A stretch of 6,013 nt of DNA from Candidatus Heimdallarchaeota archaeon (lineage in GTDB: Archaea > Asgardarchaeota > Heimdallarchaeia > Heimdallarchaeales > Heimdallarchaeaceae): contig JAGLOH010000146.1 of NCBI GenBank assembly GCA_023139025.1, positions 1-6,013 on the forward strand. Reading direction: 5' to 3'. Position numbers and translations under genes: made by a program. The notes under the pieces were generated by a model, which saw only the letters and a list, made by a program, of their open reading frames with translations, did no database searches and had not been told where the DNA came from. Shown in pieces: positions 5,454 to 6,013 of this stretch; the first letter of the stretch is position 1; the number at the start of each line of letters is the position of its first letter.

Positions 5454-6013
5454 ATGTTCAAGCTTCAAGAATATGAACCTCCATTAAGAATACAAATTAC
5501 TATTAAGAATTTATTTATTTTCATGGCTTATTTCTTGACTTTGACTTTCTTCTTAGCTATAGCCTATTATCCTGAAAAATATCAGTTCTTTAGCGAACAT
5601 ATCAGTAATCTTGGAAGAATAGAGAGTGTTTTGGGTTCCTCTAATACAACATCAATGATAGTCATAATGGTTGGTTTTAGTCTTTGTGCAGCACTTTTTC
5701 TAACTGTTGCTATACTATATTTTCTTAATAGAAATCTGTACATGTGGCATGTAAAGGGAGTACTGTCACTCATAACTACTTTCGGGATTGCATGTGATGC
5801 TATTCCTTCAGATCATCCTAAGCTTAAAGTCCTTCATATAATCGGAGCATCTTCATTCATTGGCGGTTTTGCAGCTTTCAATGCTTTTGTTCAGATATCT
5901 AGTTTAGTAAAGAAGAAGAAAGACAAACAGAAAGAAATTAGCAAAGTAGATACTATTTGGGATATATTCTTTTCAACACTTGTGATAGTCTTACTTATTG
6001 GATATTTCGTTTT
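5454..6013 (+). CDS. Multi-pass membrane protein, DUF998-like, 3' end missing
   Basis: The open frame from ATG 5454 continues to the window edge for 186 complete codons, so the C-terminus is missing. At least five hydrophobic segments are visible, at about residues 19-39, 68-91, 102-117, 127-148 and 168-186. The loop after the first helix reads YYPEKYQFFSEHISNLG, and a later loop has AIPSDHPKLKVLHIIGASSF. A start-of-loop P..Y....IS.LG motif and an A.P.D.....H..GA motif are what I recall for DUF998 membrane proteins, which are of unknown function; the match is from memory. A Lys-rich loop (153-164) separates helices four and five and is probably cytoplasmic. ATG 5454 is supported by the TATA-like box about 28 bases upstream. 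The gene follows the methyltransferase on the same strand after 97 bases. The protein is an integral membrane protein with confidence; family and role are less sure. Confidence 0.8.
   Translation, partial: MFKLQEYEPPLRIQITIKNLFIFMAYFLTLTFFLAIAYYPEKYQFFSEHISNLGRIESVLGSSNTTSMIVIMVGFSLCAALFLTVAILYFLNRNLYMWHVKGVLSLITTFGIACDAIPSDHPKLKVLHIIGASSFIGGFAAFNAFVQISSLVKKKKDKQKEISKVDTIWDIFFSTLVIVLLIGYFV

Noticed and set aside
5582..5773. Minus-strand open frame of 63 codons
   Set aside because: It is antisense to the continuous membrane-protein frame from 5454, whose hydrophobic helices and motifs are convincing.
1..6013. CRISPR array, tRNA, rRNA, insertion sequence or defence/toxin module
   Set aside because: No regularly spaced repeats, cloverleaf-like sequence, transposase motifs, terminal inverted repeats or known defence domains were seen on either strand.

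Overview
The window looks like AT-rich archaeal chromosome (roughly one third G+C by eye). Four of the six genes have a TATA-like box preceded by a purine-rich BRE-like stretch, centred about 27-32 bases upstream of the likely ATG. That spacing gives leaderless or nearly leaderless mRNAs, which is an archaeal and not a bacterial arrangement. No bacterial -35/-10 pairs were needed to explain any gene. The gene set (long-form SppA peptidase, intracellular M28 peptidase, aldo/keto reductase, single-pass exported protein, DUF998-like membrane protein) would fit an Asgard archaeon, possibly of the Heimdall group. That lineage call is an impression from family resemblance and remains weak.

Layout: four genes lie on the minus strand, in transcription order an exported protein of unknown function (4413-3844), an aldo/keto reductase (3693-2830), an M28 metallopeptidase (2764-1571) and an SppA-type signal peptide peptidase that runs off the left edge (from 1425). 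Two genes lie on the plus strand: a class I SAM-dependent methyltransferase (4556-5356) and a multi-pass membrane protein that runs off the right edge (from 5454). The two groups diverge from a 142-base promoter region (4414-4555). The other gaps are 65 to 150 bases and each contains a plausible promoter for the next gene, so the genes look mostly singly transcribed and not part of one long operon. No gene-free stretch exceeds 300 bases.

Functionally this is a mixed housekeeping or accessory neighbourhood. Two peptidases lie close together: SppA, which degrades membrane-associated or signal peptides, and M28, which would trim peptides in the cytoplasm. Together they could take part in peptide turnover, but the sequence gives no direct proof of a joint pathway. 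The reductase and methyltransferase have unknown substrates.

I saw no CRISPR array, insertion sequence, rRNA, tRNA or attachment site. I found no convincing new multi-gene system. The most unusual points are the roughly 90-residue insertion inside the M28 active-site motif, the anchorless long-form SppA, a perfect 13-base palindrome at the predicted transcription start of the exported protein, and the mixture of leaderless and leadered promoters.
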